NCBI GenBank assembly: GCA_016783865.1
Contig: JADHVS010000199.1
Coordinates: 1 to 8,042, forward strand
DNA: 8,042 bases
From: Bacteroidales bacterium
Lineage (GTDB): Bacteria; Bacteroidota; Bacteroidia; Bacteroidales; SM23-62
Direction: 5' to 3'
A model generated the notes under the pieces. The model was not told the origin of the DNA. It was given only the letters and a program-made list of their open reading frames with translations, and did not search any database. Each line of letters begins with the position of its first letter. Within the stretch, counting starts at the first letter, position 1. The translations under genes were made by a program, and so were the position numbers. Below, in pieces: positions 6,658 through 8,042 of this stretch.

Positions 6658-8042
6658 ATGATGAGGCAAATATTCGGAACATTTTCCCTGGTATTGTTCC
6701 TAGTCGCTGGTTTATTCTTTAAAACCTCAGCCCAGGTATTCAAATTCAGGCAATATGGCATTGAGGATGGCATTTGTCATCCATTTGTTTATTCTGTTAA
6801 CCAGGATAAGAATGGATATCTCTGGTTATGCACCGGGGAAGGTTTGTGTCGTTTTGACGGAGAGAATTTCACGGGAGACTTTACCACTGACTCGCTGCCT
6901 GATGCATTTGTAAAGTCAACTTTCAGGGATCCGGCAGGTAATTTGTGGTTCGGGCATAATGACGGTAACATGACCTGCTATGATGGCCGGAAATTTACCA
7001 TCATCCATTCGGATGAAAAAATTACCAGTACCATCAATGATATTGTTGAAGATCCTGCCGGTAACATTCTGTTCGTTACACAGAACCAGGGGATCATTAA
7101 AGTTACTCCCGGGATTGAATCGACGATTATCCGGAAGTCATTCAGCGGGAAACTGCTGTCGGCTGTCTGTTTTACCGACCAGGATAAGATGCTTGTGGGT
7201 GCGTACGACGGGCTCCATCTGTATGAGTATGATGCTGAACAGGATACAGCTTTCCCAATATCGAAAATAACCGGGATCCCCTATACTATAGTGAGTTCAA
7301 TAATCCATGATGAAGCGAGGAATATATACTGGATTGGAACACAGGATGAAGGATTGTACAGCCTTGAACTGAACGGCAGCAATGTTCCAACTGTAACAAA
7401 AATTGAAACAGAATCTGTCCTGAAAAATACCACCGTTCTCCATATTTTCCTGGATACCCAGCAAAATCTCTGGCTTAGCACACAGGGCGAAGGCGTTTAT
7501 AAGCTAACCATTGCCGGTGATAACGAAATAGCCGGATTGGTAAATTACAATGAAGAAAATGGATTGGGAGCTTTGTTTATCAGGGAGGTATTCGAAGATA
7601 TTGAAGGCAATATCTGGATTGGCACCTATGGCAACGGGCTGGCCGCCCTGTTTGATGAAGCATTTGTTTTCTACAGGTATGAAGAGGTCCTCGGATCAAA
7701 TATCTTTTCTGTGACCACCAACGAGGAGGGATTCTGGATGGGTGGAATTGGCCAGATCATGAAGGTGGACATGAACACCCGGAATAGCAATGAAATATAT
7801 GGACGGGCAAATGGTATTCCGGCTGACAGGATCACAACTATGTATCATGCTGATAAAAATACCTTATGGTTTGGAACGGCCGAAAGCGGATTATATAAGA
7901 TGGATCTGAACTCAAAAAGGGCATCGAAATACTATACTTCAGAGAATTCACTCGAGAATAATATCAATGCGATTACCGGAGATAATGGCATGCTATGGAT
8001 CGCCACCAATAATGGTGTGATTTCGATTGATGTTGTGACAGG
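6658..8042 (+). CDS. Reg_prop beta-propeller sensor protein (N-terminal part of a probable two-component-type regulator), 3' partial
   Basis: The frame is open from ATG 6658 to the right edge (461 full codons). A second ATG at 6661 could also be the start; neither has a clear Shine-Dalgarno, only A/T-rich sequence. Residues 1-25 form a signal peptide (TSA|Q). FRQYGIEDG then opens a classic Reg_prop (two-component regulator propeller) series of D-x-x-G-N-L/I-W-x-G-T-x-x-G-L blades. Blade Trp residues are at about 56, 97, 225, 272, 320, 360, 404 and 447. Two more blades lack Trp: GNILFVT (135-141) and MLVGAYDGL (near 178-186). Spacing is 40-48 residues per blade. In Bacteroidetes such propellers are the periplasmic sensor of hybrid two-component systems or related regulators: usually two seven-bladed propellers, a Y_Y_Y domain, a membrane helix, then a histidine kinase or other output. 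The ten blades seen imply that the output part lies beyond this window, so the effector type cannot be told. The ligand is unknown. Confidence 0.92.
   Translation, partial: MMRQIFGTFSLVLFLVAGLFFKTSAQVFKFRQYGIEDGICHPFVYSVNQDKNGYLWLCTGEGLCRFDGENFTGDFTTDSLPDAFVKSTFRDPAGNLWFGHNDGNMTCYDGRKFTIIHSDEKITSTINDIVEDPAGNILFVTQNQGIIKVTPGIESTIIRKSFSGKLLSAVCFTDQDKMLVGAYDGLHLYEYDAEQDTAFPISKITGIPYTIVSSIIHDEARNIYWIGTQDEGLYSLELNGSNVPTVTKIETESVLKNTTVLHIFLDTQQNLWLSTQGEGVYKLTIAGDNEIAGLVNYNEENGLGALFIREVFEDIEGNIWIGTYGNGLAALFDEAFVFYRYEEVLGSNIFSVTTNEEGFWMGGIGQIMKVDMNTRNSNEIYGRANGIPADRITTMYHADKNTLWFGTAESGLYKMDLNSKRASKYYTSENSLENNINAITGDNGMLWIATNNGVISIDVVT

Noticed and set aside
6980..7270. 96-codon + strand frame inside the propeller gene
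   Set aside because: The overlapping frame beginning at 6658 encodes clear Reg_prop blades throughout this interval, so this is an out-of-frame shadow.

Overview
The window looks like chromosomal DNA from a Bacteroidetes (Bacteroidota) bacterium. Four signs point there: a C-terminal gliding-type (type B) type IX secretion sorting domain, a PorP/SprF-family protein directly after it, a Reg_prop sensor-type beta-propeller, and four signal peptides that all place Gln right after the predicted signal peptidase I site. Shine-Dalgarno sequences are weak or absent before most genes, which also fits the phylum. All genes are on the + strand. No RNA genes, insertion sequences or CRISPR arrays were seen.

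Region 1 (1-5460) is a tight three-gene cluster. It opens with the 3' part of a very large secreted protein. The frame is open to the left edge, so its true start lies outside. That protein carries six tandem Ig-like repeats of 94-99 residues, three more beta-sandwich-like segments, and a CHU_C-type sorting domain at the extreme C-terminus. A PorP/SprF outer-membrane protein follows, starting on a TTG that overlaps the upstream stop. Two bases after its stop comes a secreted PD40 beta-propeller/PKD protein without an OmpA-like tail. The likely picture is one cargo and its dedicated export or anchoring partners: the large protein crosses the outer membrane through type IX secretion, PorP/SprF helps that cargo at the outer membrane, and the propeller/PKD protein works in the periplasm or at the inner face of the outer membrane.

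Region 2 (5461-5658) is the only long gap, about 200 bases and very AT-rich. It holds an imperfect inverted repeat of about 61 bases followed by a T-rich run, and a weak Bacteroidetes-type promoter candidate. It probably separates two transcription units.

Region 3 (5659-8042) has two genes 21 bases apart: a secreted 325-residue protein of no family I recognise, and the 5' part (461 codons, open to the right edge) of a Reg_prop propeller protein, probably the sensory half of a signalling protein. Whether the secreted protein feeds that sensor is a guess from proximity alone.

The most notable points are the GC shift at an Ig-repeat boundary in the large protein, the OmpA-less PD40/PKD partner, the unassigned secreted protein paired with a sensor, and the structured intergenic element.
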